Below the pieces are notes generated by a model, which saw only the letters and a program-made list of their open reading frames with translations, made no database searches and had not been told where the DNA came from. A stretch of DNA of 64,000 nt, from positions 2,738,001 to 2,802,000 of the forward strand of contig OX326958.1 of NCBI GenBank assembly GCA_946800325.1, in the 5' to 3' direction. This DNA is from Luzula sylvatica. Lineage: Eukaryota > Streptophyta > Magnoliopsida > Poales > Juncaceae. How positions within the stretch are numbered: position 1 is the stretch's first letter; each line of letters begins with the position of its first letter. Below, piece after piece: positions 61,106 through 64,000 of the stretch. The translations under genes and the position numbers were made by a program.

Positions 61106-62116
61106 TGATGGGGATTCTACCCGGCCCCGGACCCGCGCAGCGGATATGTAGACCCGGTCCGGTTCCCCGATTCCCGAGATCACGCAATGACTTCGACGGG
61201 TACGATGCAAATAAGAAGATTAGATTCATACTAGTGCAAAATTGATTGCACACGAAGGGTTGATTGCTATTCTTCTTTTCCGTGTCACGTTGGTGACAAT
61301 CCGCGCGTCCCACACCACGCGTCTTTCACCGTTCGTTAACGTCGCCGATTCACTCGATTTCGTCTCCGACAGAAATTACTCGTTCGAATCGATCACAACC
61401 GAAAGAGCCCCAATCGTGACTCCTCTACGTGTATCCACCTTGACTCGTAAGATGTCGGTCACGGGTGCAACTGCCTAGACGATGCACCGGCGAACTTGCT
61501 TGATTGTTTGATTCTCTATACCGGAAAACACATTTTCACGGTTTCTCTCTCTTTACACCCTTTCTCTCTCTTGAAATTTGTCTTACAATTCTCTGGAATA
61601 TTCTGAATTAATTAACTGAATCCACCATTGAGATGAGAGAGAATTATCCTATTTATATCACATAGGATTAGGATGGGCCAAAAGACATGTATATCCAATA
61701 TACACTCTTTCACACAGAAAGTTGCATGTATCTGTCCAGTATTCTGTCCATACGAAATTGGTAAATTCCTCTGACAGAAAATCAACCAACACGAACGTTG
61801 TAGATAATCGTATTATCTACACGACCCAATTTGGCCCGGCCCAATTGGAGTTCGTATGCAAACGTTATGACTGTTTTACTAACTGTATGTCAAACTGTTG
61901 CACCCTTTCGGTATTTCATATAAACGACACTAATACTTCGTTCATATGAAATATATTTCTATATGAAGGTTGTAGATAATCTTATTATCTATCTAACCCA
62001 ATTTGAACCATTCAAATTGGATTTTCCTACTGAAAGATATGACCACGAATGTACGCTTACATTCGTTTATCCTTGTGTACACTTTTACGGTTGATCCTGA
62101 AACTGTATTTCCTTCA
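61106..62116 (-). repeat. Putative ~1-kb LTR of a second retrotransposon
   Basis: On the minus strand a polypurine-like GAGTGGGAGAC (62,117-62,127) is followed by TGAAGGAAATACAG, the usual TG start of a 3' LTR. The sequence continues without coding potential, passes a TATAAATAGG box (near 61,655) and CT/GA-rich leader-like sequence, and reaches CCCCATCA at 61,106. There the neighbouring Copia gag begins with GCTCAGTC. TG...CA ends and a GCTCA candidate 5-bp target would fit, but the second target copy lies outside the window. Boundaries are inferred. Confidence 0.55.
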
Positions 62117-64000
62117 GTCTCCCACTCAATTTCAGATCTACCTAAAAGGTACTCATGCATATCCAATATGCACGATTTTAGAGAATATAGCTCGCGTATC
62201 ATATACCAAGCTACGCACATCTTATGTGCCAACTTTATAATCAAGCCCGACTTAGTACGACTCGTTGTGTGACCAAATAGGTTCGGTTAACAATGGCAAT
62301 AGGCTGTTTCCATAGCACTACAAGCCCATGAGCGGGATCTAGTCACTCCATCATGGCTACCCATATTAACACGAAGAATGATTGTGATCATTGTACCTAT
62401 CTCGAATAGCGGTCATTAGTTCTCTTGTTAGCGATATCCGTTAATCAAAAGACATGGTGGTAGTCATACTTATATTTTGATTAACTATACTTATTCCTCG
62501 TTTCCGAACTGATTTAACAAATTCAATCGATATTAACCGTTAATATCATTGACCAAGGCCTTGGTTTTCGTTAATCAATTCATCGAGTGGCCTAAGAGAT
62601 ATCTCTTCCTTTCAGAATAAACAATTCCTATCTTGGAGACTCACATTGAATTTCGTGTTTCGGACAATACCCAATGATGACCGTTTTAGCTCCCTGTTAC
62701 GATGAGCGTAAGATCATATCAAAGCATTGTGTTATGCACGTAACGCAATCAATGGTCCCCTCAAGTATGAAGAACCTAATACCCTACTCGTCGCAAGTCC
62801 ATCTATAATGACTAAACCATGTCATGGTCTCGCGGCTTCGGTCATATCCAATATATGTCACCTAGCATATATCTACGTTCCCGATTCGACAAACACCTTT
62901 GTCCTATGATTAGCAAAACATAATCATCTCCTCGGCTAACGTACTAGTGTACATGTTCAGTCTATTATCTGATAATGTAAATGCTTCACTCTTAAGCAAA
63001 CTGAATCATGACTAGGGATGTTTAGAAATGAAACTTTAAGTGTGACGGTTTCGCTGCACATAGTCCTCAACTATGTCGACGTCCACACAAGTTCAAATCA
63101 GGGTTCATGTAATCAAATTACACAACCCGCACACAATTTTCATATAAGGTGAATGCATAAAAATTTAAGTAAACAAAATTTTTAAAATGCACTCATATGG
63201 ATTAAGTATTGGGGCGATGCAACGTTTACCTATGGGTATCTCCATACCCACAACCTGCGAGGACTATCGTATTAGATAACTACACTCTACTCTCTTCTTC
63301 CTCCTCTAGGTATCTCATACCCATAGTCATCGCATGACATTCACGCGCGACTAGAGAGAGCGGTTTTGTAAACGGTTCCGCACGTTGCCGCTAGTGTTAA
63401 TCTTCTTAAGGTTTGGAACATTTCCATATACCTATGATCACATCTTTTCACAAAATTTCACGGATCAAATGAAATTTTTTGAATATTGGCTAGAAGTGGT
63501 TGTGACCTCGGCATTTTTGACTTGTACTATTGCGTCTCACGCAATCCACAACCATAAATCCGATAACTCGTGACTACTCGAGTTTGGTCATGTATCCTTG
63601 ATCAATACCACTTCCTTTTGTGATTCCTAACCACAATATACTCGCCTCCGTAAATAGAATCATTAATTATTGGTCATGTGGAACCTTTTCCCATAACCAT
63701 GTTTTCGTTTAAGCAAATCATGTACACACTTTGTGATCAAAAATCGTGCTACATATTTGGACGTGCCATATTATGTAGAATATATAATCATCATATGATT
63801 TCGATCTATCATCATTAGCCACGACAAATCCGTATTTATCGGCTTATGATATAGCCTACTTGATCTACAAAAAAGTCATTTGTGTGTCCGACTCGTATTC
63901 ATCAACTCTTGATGAAGTCGTGTCAACTTTCATCGGCTCAATGTTCATTTTTTCAGATCTCGAACTCTTTCAAGATTTATTCTACTCCCACTAGCCCGCG
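62117..64000 (-). mobile_element. Non-coding interior of the second LTR retrotransposon (LARD-like)
   Basis: About 1.9 kb between the polypurine tract and the window edge. Composition is markedly less AT-rich than the rest of the window, and no frame exceeds about 90 codons or carries a retroelement domain on either strand. A large, non-coding interior next to an LTR of about 1 kb fits a large retrotransposon derivative, or the long 3' non-coding part of a Copia element. Which one cannot be decided without sequence beyond 64,000. Confidence 0.5.

Overview
The window is nuclear DNA of a flowering plant, most likely a eudicot. The evidence is spliced genes with short GT-AG introns, plant-specific families (a family-1 UDP-glycosyltransferase with a PSPG box, a BPM-type MATH-BTB protein, an F-box protein), Ty1/Copia retrotransposons, hAT and Mutator-like non-autonomous elements, and tRNA-derived SINEs. 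I cannot name the species from the sequence.

Bases 1-26,548 (about 41% of the window) are a very AT-rich satellite with a monomer near 181 bp. It is not a simple array. Six distinguishable monomer types follow each other in fixed order, giving a higher-order repeat (HOR) of about 1,083 bp. In the 7.4-15.1 kb interval four HOR units form a second-order repeat of about 4.33 kb. The array is regular to about 17.7 kb, carries truncated 3- and 5-monomer units and family-specific substitutions to about 23.0 kb, and decays into unordered diverged monomers to 26.37 kb. It ends in one inverted fragment fused to a broken Copia element. This is the pattern expected at the edge of a large (peri)centromeric or other heterochromatic array whose core lies to the left.

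Bases 27,255-40,821 hold two tandem copies of a segment that was about 5-6 kb before later insertions. Each copy has an intact three-exon UDP-glycosyltransferase gene of the zeatin O-glucosyltransferase (UGT93-like) type, 454 residues each and about 96% identical. Insertions after the duplication are visible against the empty site in the other copy: a hAT element in copy 1, and a SINE, a 946-bp Mutator-like foldback element and an ACCCG-rich hAT-like element in copy 2.

Bases 41,368-55,949 are a mixed gene/MITE region. A three-exon F-box/LRR gene (minus) is followed by two foldback elements, a hAT MITE, a possible hairpin locus and low-complexity DNA. Then come a seven-exon PI-PLC X-domain gene (plus) and a single-exon MATH-BTB gene (minus), arranged tail to tail. 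The F-box and PLC genes each contain one intron best explained by a GC donor.

Bases 56,567-64,000 are retrotransposons on the minus strand. A Copia element with a decayed single-frame gag-pol lacks its 5' end. It stops where a second element begins, with an LTR of about 1 kb, a polypurine tract and at least 1.9 kb of non-coding interior. The simplest reading is that the second element inserted into the gag of the first.

The genes do not form a pathway. The most unusual features are the multi-level satellite organisation and the UGT duplication directly beside it.
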